Shown piece by piece: positions 25,779 to 33,905 of a stretch of 64,000 nt of DNA (position 1 is its first letter; each line of letters starts with the position of its first letter). Both the position numbers and the translations under genes were made by a program. Origin of the DNA: Chloroflexota bacterium (GTDB lineage: Bacteria; Chloroflexota; Anaerolineae; Anaerolineales; Villigracilaceae). The stretch is taken from contig JAJYOU010000001.1 in NCBI GenBank assembly GCA_021795965.1, positions 1 to 64,000 of the forward strand. Direction: 5' to 3'. Under the pieces are notes generated by a model that searched no databases, was not told the DNA's origin, and saw only the letters and a list, made by a program, of their open reading frames with translations.

Positions 25779-28700
25779 ATGGAAAATCAGGAACAAAAAA
25801 CCATGCAGCTTGTTTTGACGATTAATGGCAAACCAGAGGCGCTGGATTGCCAGGCGGGTGAGACTTTATTCAGCGTTATCCGGCGGTTGGGATTATACGG
25901 CGTGAAATACGGCGATGAAGACGGCGCAACCGGCGCGGATACGGTCATCCTGGATGGAAAACCGGTCAATTCTTCATTGATGCTGGCAGCCCAGGCAGAA
26001 GGACACCTGGTCGTGACCATTGAAGCCCTGGGGGAACACCCGGACCAGGGCTGGAGAAAGACGGATGGTTTACACCCAATCCAACAGGCTTTTGTGGAAA
26101 ACGGCGCGATTCAATGCGGCTACTGCACACCAGCCCAAATCCTGGCGGCGAAAGCCTTGCTGGATCAGAACCCGAACCCGTCTGAGGCAGAAGTTCGGGA
26201 AGCCATTTCTGGCGTGCTCTGCCGCTGCACCGGCTACATCAAACCCGTGCAGGCAATCCTGAACGCGGCAGCGGTGCTGCGCGGGGAAGCGCTACCAGGC
26301 GCTGTCATAAGTTTCGGGATTGATTCGCTTTTCAGCGCAGATCGAGATTTAACGACCCCAACGAATCAAACGGGAAATATTCAGACCAAAGCTCTGACAA
26401 AAATGGTGCATTCCCCCCGCCAAAGCCCCTATGCCACGGTTGGGAAACCCGAAATAAAAGTGGACGCGATCAAACTTGTCCAGGGAAAACCTGCCTTCAC
26501 CGCCGACATGGAACCGCGCGACATGCTGCACGCCAAGGTCTTGAGGTCGCCATACGCGCACGCACTCATCAAGAAAATTGACGCAGAGAAAGCCCGGCAG
26601 CTGCCCGGTGTGGCGGCTGTGCTGACCTGGAAGGATCTGCCGCGCGTGGTCTTTTCGACCGCGGGACAATCCGACCCAATCCCCGGACCATTGGACACGT
26701 TTTCGCTGGATCACAAGGTCAGGTTCGCCGGCGACCGGGTCGCCTTCGTGGCAGCCGAAACAGTGGAAATTGCCGAAAAAGCCTTGAAATTAATCGATGT
26801 GGAATATGAGGTCCTGGATCCCATCCTGGATGCAGCAGAGGCGATGAAGCCGGGTGCGATCCAAATCCACGACGAAGCCGAATATCAAAATTTCGCAGAT
26901 TCAAACCCGAAGAAAAACCTGGCAGCAGAAATCAGGATTGACATTGGCAATGTGGACGAGGGATTTAAAGAAGCAGACCAGGTTTTCGAAGGTGAATATA
27001 TCGTTCCAAAGGTCCAGCAGGCGCACATCGAGCCTCACGTCTGCCTGACCTATTGGGATGAAAATGACCGGCTGGTGATCCGGACTTCGACCCAGGTGCC
27101 ATTTCACGTGCGGCGGGTGCTGGCTCCAGTGCTCGATCTGCCAGTCAAACGCATCCGGGTCATCAAGCCCCGCATCGGCGGTGGCTTTGGCGGCAAGCAG
27201 GAAATCATGATGGAAGATGTGGCTGCGCACCTGACCATCGCGACACGCCGCCCGGTGCTTTATGAATATACCCGGGAGGAAGAGTTCATTGCCTCCCGCT
27301 CGCGGCACCCAATGCATATTCGCATGAAAACCGGTGTAAAAAAGGACGGCACAATCACCGCCAACCAGATGGTTGCGCTATCAGATACCGGGGCTTACGG
27401 CTGCCATGCGCTGACTGTGACCGGGAACACGGGGCACAAGGCGATGGGGTTATACGTTGGCGACGGCAAATATCGAAAATCGCCCAACATCCGTTTTTAC
27501 GCGGATATTGTTTACACCAACACCCCGCCCGCCGGTGCATTTCGTGGCTACGGCGTGCCGCAGGGATATTGGCCGCTCGACCGGCACCTGGAAAAAATCG
27601 CCCGGGCGCTGGGACTCGACCCGCTCGAATTCAGACTCAAAAACGCCATTCACGCCGGGGAGTACCATCCCTTCAGCACCACCTGGAACGAAGGCAGGGC
27701 ACCCCATCCCGAGATCATCAACACCGTGGGGCTGGAAGAATGCGTCGCCCAGGCACGGGCTGCGATTGGTTGGGATGCCAAAGCTGGCAATCCAGCCTGG
27801 CACTTCCCGGACCCGGTCCACCAGCCCAACTTGCGTAAAGGGATCGGGGTGGCAATGGCAATGCAGGGATCTGCCATCCCCTACCTGGATATGGGTGGGG
27901 CATCGATCAAGATGAACGATGACGGCTCCTTCAACCTGCAGATTGGCGCCACCGATCTCGGCACCGGCTCAGACACCGTCCTCTCGCAGATAGCCGCCGA
28001 GGTGCTGGGCGTCCCGCTGGATGACATCATTTGTTATTCCTCGGATACTGATTTCACGCCCTTTGACAAGGGAGCTTACGCGTCCTCAACCACTTACATC
28101 TCGGGAACGGCTGTTGCCAAGGCAGCCCAGGATATTGCGGCTCAAATTAAAAAGCGGGCGGCAAAAATACTGAACGCCAAAACTGGTTCAAAATCCAGCT
28201 ACCAGCCTGAAGATTTTCAGCTGGGGAACCGGCAGGCAACCGCGCCTGATGGTAAATTCGTCAGCATGGTTGAAATTGCGCTCGACAGCCTGCATCATAA
28301 TGACCAACAACAAATCATGGGAATGGCATCCCACGTCTCGCCTTCCTCCCCGCCGCCTTTCGCAGCTCAATTCGCCGAAGTGAGCGTGGACATTGAAACC
28401 GGCGCCGTGGTGGTGGACCGGCTCGTGATCGCGGTCGATTCGGGCACCATCATCAACCCGCTGACGGCATCCGGGCAAATAGAAGGCGGCATGATCCAGG
28501 CACTCGGCTACGCGGTTTGTGAAGAAATGAAATATGATCAGGCTGGGAAAGCGCGTGAAATCGATTTAAAGGATTATCATATTTTCAGGTCGGACGAAAT
28601 ACCTGAGCTGGAAACCATCTTCGTCGAAACTTTTGAGCCGAGCCATCCCTTCGGGGTGAAAGCTGCGGCTGAAATCCCGATGGACGGGGTGGCACCGGCT

Positions 28701-28826
28701 GTCGGAAATGCCATCCAGGACGCCACCGGCGCCGTTGTTGATCAAATCCCTGCGACCCCGGAAAGGATCTGGCGGGCGCTGAAATTGAAAGCGCAAGCCC
28801 AGCAGGAACACGCAGCAAATCCTTGA
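25779..28826 (+). CDS. Molybdenum hydroxylase large subunit fused to an Fe-S domain (xanthine dehydrogenase family)
   Basis: 1015 residues from the ATG at 25779. Residues ~8-85 form a plant-ferredoxin-like domain in which all four cluster Cys are replaced (KYGDEDGATGADTVILDGKP, then NSSL). The second [2Fe-2S] domain is intact: IQCGYC and VLCRCTGY. From about 225 the Mo domain follows: GGGFGGKQE, GAFRGYGVPQG and the active-site Glu in GVKAAAEIPMDG. The fused layout resembles xanthine-dehydrogenase-like proteins proposed to be selenium dependent, a weak assignment. Substrate unknown, probably a purine or N-heterocycle. Confidence 0.85.
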   Translation: MENQEQKTMQLVLTINGKPEALDCQAGETLFSVIRRLGLYGVKYGDEDGATGADTVILDGKPVNSSLMLAAQAEGHLVVTIEALGEHPDQGWRKTDGLHPIQQAFVENGAIQCGYCTPAQILAAKALLDQNPNPSEAEVREAISGVLCRCTGYIKPVQAILNAAAVLRGEALPGAVISFGIDSLFSADRDLTTPTNQTGNIQTKALTKMVHSPRQSPYATVGKPEIKVDAIKLVQGKPAFTADMEPRDMLHAKVLRSPYAHALIKKIDAEKARQLPGVAAVLTWKDLPRVVFSTAGQSDPIPGPLDTFSLDHKVRFAGDRVAFVAAETVEIAEKALKLIDVEYEVLDPILDAAEAMKPGAIQIHDEAEYQNFADSNPKKNLAAEIRIDIGNVDEGFKEADQVFEGEYIVPKVQQAHIEPHVCLTYWDENDRLVIRTSTQVPFHVRRVLAPVLDLPVKRIRVIKPRIGGGFGGKQEIMMEDVAAHLTIATRRPVLYEYTREEEFIASRSRHPMHIRMKTGVKKDGTITANQMVALSDTGAYGCHALTVTGNTGHKAMGLYVGDGKYRKSPNIRFYADIVYTNTPPAGAFRGYGVPQGYWPLDRHLEKIARALGLDPLEFRLKNAIHAGEYHPFSTTWNEGRAPHPEIINTVGLEECVAQARAAIGWDAKAGNPAWHFPDPVHQPNLRKGIGVAMAMQGSAIPYLDMGGASIKMNDDGSFNLQIGATDLGTGSDTVLSQIAAEVLGVPLDDIICYSSDTDFTPFDKGAYASSTTYISGTAVAKAAQDIAAQIKKRAAKILNAKTGSKSSYQPEDFQLGNRQATAPDGKFVSMVEIALDSLHHNDQQQIMGMASHVSPSSPPPFAAQFAEVSVDIETGAVVVDRLVIAVDSGTIINPLTASGQIEGGMIQALGYAVCEEMKYDQAGKAREIDLKDYHIFRSDEIPELETIFVETFEPSHPFGVKAAAEIPMDGVAPAVGNAIQDATGAVVDQIPATPERIWRALKLKAQAQQEHAANP

Positions 28827-28860
28827 AATGATCAGGTTTTCATTAGCGACAGGATAAAAA

Positions 28861-30219
28861 ATGGGAAACAAATCAGATACGATTTACGTGACCGGTCATC
28901 TCAACCCGGATACCGATACCATCGCTGCCGCGATGGGGTATGCCTGGCTCTTGCGCCAACGGGATGGGTTGGATACGGTGGCTTCGCGGGCGGGAGCCTT
29001 GAACCCGCAGACTTCCTGGATCATGAAAAAACTTGAACTGGAAGCGCCTTACCTGCTGACGGATGCCTCCCCCAGGTTTGACTCGGTGGTGCACCAGCTG
29101 GATACGGTCTTGCCCAATTCAAGCCTGAGTGATGCCTGGTCGCTTGCCAGTCGAACCGGCGGGTTGGCGCCTGTCGTATCTGAGGACGGAATTCCTTATG
29201 GAATCGTCAATGGTCAAAGCATTTTTAATTTTTTCCAGGAGGTGATCGGACCACGCCTGGATATGAGCGATCACCGGATTGTGGACATCATGTCGGCAGA
29301 GTGCAAAGACGCGGCTGATACCGGAGTCCCCAAATTCCCGCTGAATGGGCACATCCGCGATTCACTCAGCCGCATCCTGCGCGAGGAGCATACCGATTTC
29401 TTCGTGGTGGATGACACCGGTCATTACAGCGGCATCTGTCACCAGCGCGGGGTGTTGAACCCGCCGCGGCTGAAGATCATCCTGGTGGACCATAACGAAC
29501 CCCGCCAGGCAATTGCAGCGCTCGAGGAAGCTGATTTGCTCGAAATACTTGATCACCACCGGCTGGGAAATCCGCACACTCACCAGCCGATCAAATTCAC
29601 CGTGGATACGGTCGGTTCAACCAGCACGCTGGTCTCGGAACAAACCGCAGAAGCAGGCTTATCCATGCCGCCTGCGCTGGCGGGGATGCTGCTTTCCGGT
29701 CTGCTCTCGGACACCCTGATTCTGACCTCTCCCACCACAACGCCGCGGGACAAGCAGGCTGCAGAACGACTGGCGCGCTGGGCATTTGTTGGGAACAGCC
29801 CGCTCAAAGGGGAAACCATTCAAAGTTTTGGGATGGCAATTCTATCGGCAGGCGCGGGTCTTGCAAACAAGGATCCGAATGATATCGTCAGCACCGATAT
29901 CAAGCCGTATGAAGCCGGTGGGTTTAAATTCGCGATTGCCCAGGCTGAGGTGACGGACCTGCTGCAAATCCGGGAGCATTTGACTGAACTGCAGGTTGCC
30001 CTGGATGATTTAAAGGAAAAGCGCGGACTCGATTTCACCGCCCTGCTGGTGACCGACGTGGTGAGAGGTTCGAGCCGGCTCTTCATCTCAAAAAATGCCC
30101 CACCAATCCTGGACGAGCTGCCCTTTCCGCCGCTGCCGGATGGCACACGCGATGCCCCCGGAATGGTTTCGCGCAAAAAACAGCTCCTGCCTGCCATCCT
30201 GGGAATCCTTGAAAAATGA
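28861..30219 (+). CDS. Family II (Mn-dependent) inorganic pyrophosphatase with nested CBS region
   Basis: 452 residues. DHH phosphoesterase domain interrupted by an insert: TGHLNPDTDTIAAAMGYAW (metal-binding His/Asp), CBS-like regulatory repeats at about 70-200 (SLASRTGGLAPVVSEDG; RILREEHTDFFVVDDTG), then LVDHNE and ILDHHRLGN. The C-terminal DHHA2 domain ends the protein. It hydrolyses pyrophosphate in the cytosol; CBS inserts in this family bind adenine nucleotides and regulate activity. Its stop overlaps the XdhC start (ATGA). Confidence 0.9.
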   Translation: MGNKSDTIYVTGHLNPDTDTIAAAMGYAWLLRQRDGLDTVASRAGALNPQTSWIMKKLELEAPYLLTDASPRFDSVVHQLDTVLPNSSLSDAWSLASRTGGLAPVVSEDGIPYGIVNGQSIFNFFQEVIGPRLDMSDHRIVDIMSAECKDAADTGVPKFPLNGHIRDSLSRILREEHTDFFVVDDTGHYSGICHQRGVLNPPRLKIILVDHNEPRQAIAALEEADLLEILDHHRLGNPHTHQPIKFTVDTVGSTSTLVSEQTAEAGLSMPPALAGMLLSGLLSDTLILTSPTTTPRDKQAAERLARWAFVGNSPLKGETIQSFGMAILSAGAGLANKDPNDIVSTDIKPYEAGGFKFAIAQAEVTDLLQIREHLTELQVALDDLKEKRGLDFTALLVTDVVRGSSRLFISKNAPPILDELPFPPLPDGTRDAPGMVSRKKQLLPAILGILEK

Positions 30220-31016
30220 ATCAAAACCTTTACCAGATCGCTGCTGACCTGCAAAAACGTGAGGAGAGGTTCGCAATCTGCACGATTATCTCCGCTCAGG
30301 GTTCCACTCCGCGCCATGTGGGCAGCAAAATGCTGCTGGGTGAGAATGGTGAGTTCTTCGGAACCGTCGGTGGAGGCGAATTGGAACACCGGGTTTTGGA
30401 TGAAGCCCGCTTAGCGATCGAAGACGGGATACCCCGGAAATTAAGTTATTCCATGACCGACCCGGAACGGGGCGACCCCGGAGTTTGCGGCGGGCAACTG
30501 GAGGTCTTTGTGGAGCCATACGTACCTGCGCCAAAAATCATCATCATCGGGGGCGGTCACGTCGGAAAAGCGGTCGCCCACCTGGCAAAATGGCTTGGTT
30601 TCAGGGTGGCAATTTCGGATGACCGGCCAGAGTACTGCACACCTGAAATGAACCCGGATGCGGACGAGTTTTTCCCGGTGGAAATGGCAGAACTACCGCA
30701 GCATGTCGCCATCAACCGGCAGACCTACCTGGTTCTGACCACGCGCGGCACCGCGACCGATATCCCCGGGCTGCCGGTTTTGCTTGGAACCCGGGCTGCT
30801 TATATCGGTATAATCGGGTCCAAACGACGCTGGCTGACCACGGTCGAAGGACTAAAAAAGCAGGGAGTAAGCGAGGATGCCATCGCCCGCATTCATTCCC
30901 CGATGGGTCTCGAATTGAACGCAGAAACACCGGAAGAAATTGCAGTCAGCATCATGGCAGAAATAATGATGCTGAGAAACAGGACCACTGGAAAACCGAT
31001 GCAGCTTAAACCCTAA
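30216..31016 (+). CDS. XdhC-family molybdenum cofactor maturation protein
   Basis: 266 residues. N-terminal XdhC/CoxI domain (ISAQGSTPRHVGSKMLL, GTVGGGELEHRVLDEA) and a C-terminal Rossmann domain (IIIIGGGHVGKAVAHLAKWLGF, then GIIGSKRRW). The family binds Mo cofactor, helps its sulfuration and inserts it into xanthine-dehydrogenase-type enzymes. Coupled to the pyrophosphatase gene by a four-base overlap and 1.4 kb after the Mo subunit, so it is the maturation factor for that enzyme. Confidence 0.88.
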   Translation: MNQNLYQIAADLQKREERFAICTIISAQGSTPRHVGSKMLLGENGEFFGTVGGGELEHRVLDEARLAIEDGIPRKLSYSMTDPERGDPGVCGGQLEVFVEPYVPAPKIIIIGGGHVGKAVAHLAKWLGFRVAISDDRPEYCTPEMNPDADEFFPVEMAELPQHVAINRQTYLVLTTRGTATDIPGLPVLLGTRAAYIGIIGSKRRWLTTVEGLKKQGVSEDAIARIHSPMGLELNAETPEEIAVSIMAEIMMLRNRTTGKPMQLKP

Positions 31017-31118
31017 CGGGAAGAGGGATCAGCCGGGCGTGTTCCAGGCACCGCTTGGGAAAAGGACGCAGAATTCCCAGAATTTGGCAACTTTTAGCCC
31101 GGGGCTGCGTATATTGGC

Positions 31119-31147
31119 TTGAAAGACAGATTTGCATAGACTATAAT
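31119..31147 (+). promoter_or_regulatory. sigma70-type promoter of the SPFH gene
   Basis: TTGAAA (31119-31124), 17-base spacer, TATAAT (31142-31147). The message would have a ~28-base leader carrying AAAGGAGAT before the ATG at 31182. Confidence 0.78.
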
Positions 31148-31181
31148 TAATGGGTCGAGCTGAGCTTACAAAGGAGATCAC

Positions 31182-32258
31182 ATGGCCAGAGTTTTTGATG
31201 TCATTGAATACCGCAACGAAATGGTGGATGAGATTGTTCATCGTTTTCCAGATGATACGAGCATCGGTGATTTCCGAATTGGCTCGCAGGTGATCGTCCG
31301 CGATGGACAGGCAGCCGTATTTTTCCGCAATGGACAGGCGCTGGACGTGTTTAAACCCGGAATGCACACCATTACCACTGCAAACATTCCAGTCCTGATC
31401 GATTTTTTTGGTAAATTGTTCAATGACCGGACGCCCTTCCCGGCTGAAGTTTATTTTGTTTCCCTGAAAGAGTTTGTCAACAAAAAATGGGGAACGCCGC
31501 AACCCATCATCGTGCGGAACAAGGGAGTGGGACTCGGGATTGCACTGCTGCAGGGCTTCGGCACCTATTCCTACCAGGTCAGTGATCCGCAATTATTTGT
31601 CACCAATATCGTCGGCAAGCAGGCTATCTTCAGGACGAGTGAAATTGAAGACCGGGTCAGAACGGTCTTACTCTCCAAGCTGCAGGATTTGCTGGGAGAA
31701 ACCGGCGCGAATAAAAACGTGCTTGAAGTGATCGCCCTGACAGAAGAAATCGGTGCAGGCGTGCGCGCGAAGGCTCAGGATGATTTCGCCGCGCTGGGCT
31801 TGACGCTTAAATCCTTCTACATTGGGAATTTGAAACCCTCGGATAAATCAGCCCAGGAATTGCGCGACATGGGCATGCTGGACATGAATGTTTACACACA
31901 GCTCCAGGCTGCAGACGCCATGCGCGATGCCGCCAACAACCCGAGTGGCGGCGCTGGCTTGACTGCCGGCATTGGAGCCGGGATGGGCATCGGCAACCTG
32001 ATGGGTCAGGCTTTGCAGGGAGGGATGCAGCAACCGCAGCAATCCCAGCAATCCCAGCAATCCCAGTCCACACAAAACGGCGAGAGCAACGGCAACGGAA
32101 CGCCGGAAGTGATGACGCCTGCTGAAGCGGCCGCCATCCTGCGGGTTTCTGAAGAAGACGTGATGACCGCCATCAACTCGGGCGATCTCAAGGCGAAGAA
32201 ACTTGGCAGCGCCTATCGCATCAGCAAATCTGCGCTGGAAGATTTTCTAAAAAGCTGA
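31182..32258 (+). CDS. SPFH-domain protein fused to a C-terminal excisionase-type HTH
   Basis: 358 residues. The N-terminal ~260 residues are a YdjI/virion-core-like SPFH domain (FRIGSQVIVRDGQAAVFFRNGQ, FVNKKWGTPQPIIVRN). A Gly-rich segment and a Gln/Ser repeat (about 285-300, encoded by a repeated CAATCCCAG unit) follow. The last ~50 residues look like a MerR/Xis-type DNA-binding domain: MTPAEAAAILRVSEEDVMTA and KKLGSAYRISKSALEDFL. Related proteins normally end in zinc ribbons. Whether the HTH binds DNA or mediates assembly is unknown. Monocistronic with its own promoter and terminator. Confidence 0.82.
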   Translation: MARVFDVIEYRNEMVDEIVHRFPDDTSIGDFRIGSQVIVRDGQAAVFFRNGQALDVFKPGMHTITTANIPVLIDFFGKLFNDRTPFPAEVYFVSLKEFVNKKWGTPQPIIVRNKGVGLGIALLQGFGTYSYQVSDPQLFVTNIVGKQAIFRTSEIEDRVRTVLLSKLQDLLGETGANKNVLEVIALTEEIGAGVRAKAQDDFAALGLTLKSFYIGNLKPSDKSAQELRDMGMLDMNVYTQLQAADAMRDAANNPSGGAGLTAGIGAGMGIGNLMGQALQGGMQQPQQSQQSQQSQSTQNGESNGNGTPEVMTPAEAAAILRVSEEDVMTAINSGDLKAKKLGSAYRISKSALEDFLKS

Positions 32259-32281
32259 GCGGATTGAATTACTGAATTAAA

Positions 32282-32317
32282 AACTTTCTCCCTTTTTTCG
32301 GGAGAAAGTTTTTTTGT
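32282..32317 (+). terminator. bidirectional rho-independent terminator
   Basis: Stem AACTTTCTCCC/GGGAGAAAGTT (32282-32292 with 32300-32310) with T-runs on both sides. It ends the SPFH gene on the plus strand and the SCP2-led fatty-acid operon on the minus strand. Confidence 0.88.
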
Positions 32318-32344
32318 TGCCTGGGTGTTTTTAGAGATGAGAGT

Positions 32345-32671
32345 TTATCTCATTTTGAAGAATTGGGTCATCTTCATGGCGAGATTCAAATCGCCGGATA
32401 ATTTTAATTTTCCACCCATGAAAGCCTGCATCGGATCCAGCTGCCCGGTGAAAAGTTTGATGTAATCATCGGAATCGGCGGAAAGGGTCATCTTGGGATT
32501 GGGATGCAAACCCTGCTGGACATTGACCTTGCCATCTTTAATTTCCGCATACCAATCTCCGGGCTCATTGCCCGAGAATTTGAACTGCAGGACCACATCC
32601 AGCCCCTGGGCTTTTTCAGGGACAAAAGCAGAAGGCATTTTGGACATTAGTTCAGCGATTGTAAGTGGCAT
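32345..32671 (-). CDS. SCP2 sterol/lipid carrier domain protein
   Basis: 108 residues, a complete single SCP2 domain (VVLQFKFSGNEPGDWYAEI, DSDDYIKLFTGQLDPMQAFMGGKLKLSGDLNLAMKM cut). The fold binds acyl-CoA or lipids in a hydrophobic tunnel. It is the last gene of the beta-oxidation operon, so it probably delivers acyl chains to its neighbours. AGGAGA ribosome site. Confidence 0.87.
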   Translation of the reverse strand: MPLTIAELMSKMPSAFVPEKAQGLDVVLQFKFSGNEPGDWYAEIKDGKVNVQQGLHPNPKMTLSADSDDYIKLFTGQLDPMQAFMGGKLKLSGDLNLAMKMTQFFKMR

Positions 32672-32710
32672 TTTTAATTCTCCTGAATATGCTGATAAAA
32701 AAGATTCTGA

Positions 32711-33895
32711 TTATTGTAGATTTTCGAAAATGGTGGCTGCACCCATTCCACCGCCAATGCACATGCTGACCATGCCGTACCGGGATTTTCGGCGAGCCAT
32801 TTCATAGATCAACTGGGTGGTCAGCTTGGCACCGGTGCAGCCGAGGGGATGACCGAGCGCAATTGCGCCCCCGTTGACATTCACTTTCTCGGGATCCAGC
32901 TGCAGCTCGCGCACGACTGCCAGGGATTGGGAAGCAAATGCCTCATTTAATTCGATCAGGTCAATATCCTGCAGGCTCAGGTTGGCTAGTTTAAGCGCCT
33001 TCGGGATGGCAACGATCGGACCAATTCCCATCAAATCGGCGGGCACACCCCCGGTGGCAAAAGCAACGAACCTGGCGAGAGGTTTGAGTCCCAGCTGCTG
33101 GGCTCTTTGCGCTGACATGATCGTCACGGCGGCAGCTCCATCAGAGGTTTGCGAGGAATTCCCGGCAGTGACGGTCCCGCCTTCTTTAAAGACTGGTTTT
33201 AATTTTGCCAGGGCTTCCACCGAGGTATCGGCACGCGGACCCTCATCGCGATTGACCACAAATTTCCGCGGGGTCAATTTCCCATCGACCATTTCCTGGA
33301 TTTCAACTTCCACGGGAACAATTTCCGGGTCGAACAGACCGGAGGTCACCGCGGCATTCGCGCGCATGTGTGATCGATAGGCAAATTGATCCTGGTCAGC
33401 CCGGCTGATGGAATATTTTTCAGCCACGTTTTCAGCGGTCAGGCCCATGCCGGTGAAGATCTCAGGATTGTTCGCCGCAAAATAGGGATTCGGGGCAAAT
33501 TTGGTGCCTGTCATCGGGATCAGGCTCATGGATTCGGCGCCGCCGGCGATTGCGATTTGCATCTGCCCAGCCATGATCGCATAGGCTGCATGGGCAATCG
33601 ACTGGGAGCCGGAGGAACAATAGCGGTTGATCGTCTCGCCGCTGACCGTATCCGGTAGACCGGCGCGCAGCAAGACCGTCCTGGCCATGTTCAAACCCTG
33701 TTCCCCTTCGGGAAAGGCGCAGCCAAGGATGACATCATCCACATCAGCGGGGTTAAGACCCGGGGTTCTTTTCAACAATTCCGCAATCACTGCAGCCGCC
33801 AACTCATCGGATCTGACGGTGGTAAAGCCACCGCGTTTTGCTCTACCGACAGCCGTCCGTGCAGCTGAAACAATTACCGCATCTCTTGGTTCCAT
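32711..33895 (-). CDS. fadA: Acetyl-CoA acyltransferase (3-ketoacyl-CoA thiolase)
   Basis: 394 residues. The nucleophile Cys is in INRYCSSGSQSIAHA; GGAESMS, GGAIALGHPLGCTGAK (His) and SMCIGGGMGAA (second Cys) complete the thiolase active site. Catalyses the last step of beta-oxidation: 3-ketoacyl-CoA + CoA to acetyl-CoA + shortened acyl-CoA. Ten bases separate it from the fadB-type gene upstream. AAGGAGAA ribosome site. Confidence 0.93.
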   Translation of the reverse strand: MEPRDAVIVSAARTAVGRAKRGGFTTVRSDELAAAVIAELLKRTPGLNPADVDDVILGCAFPEGEQGLNMARTVLLRAGLPDTVSGETINRYCSSGSQSIAHAAYAIMAGQMQIAIAGGAESMSLIPMTGTKFAPNPYFAANNPEIFTGMGLTAENVAEKYSISRADQDQFAYRSHMRANAAVTSGLFDPEIVPVEVEIQEMVDGKLTPRKFVVNRDEGPRADTSVEALAKLKPVFKEGGTVTAGNSSQTSDGAAAVTIMSAQRAQQLGLKPLARFVAFATGGVPADLMGIGPIVAIPKALKLANLSLQDIDLIELNEAFASQSLAVVRELQLDPEKVNVNGGAIALGHPLGCTGAKLTTQLIYEMARRKSRYGMVSMCIGGGMGAATIFENLQ

Positions 33896-33905
33896 AATGT
33901 TCTCC

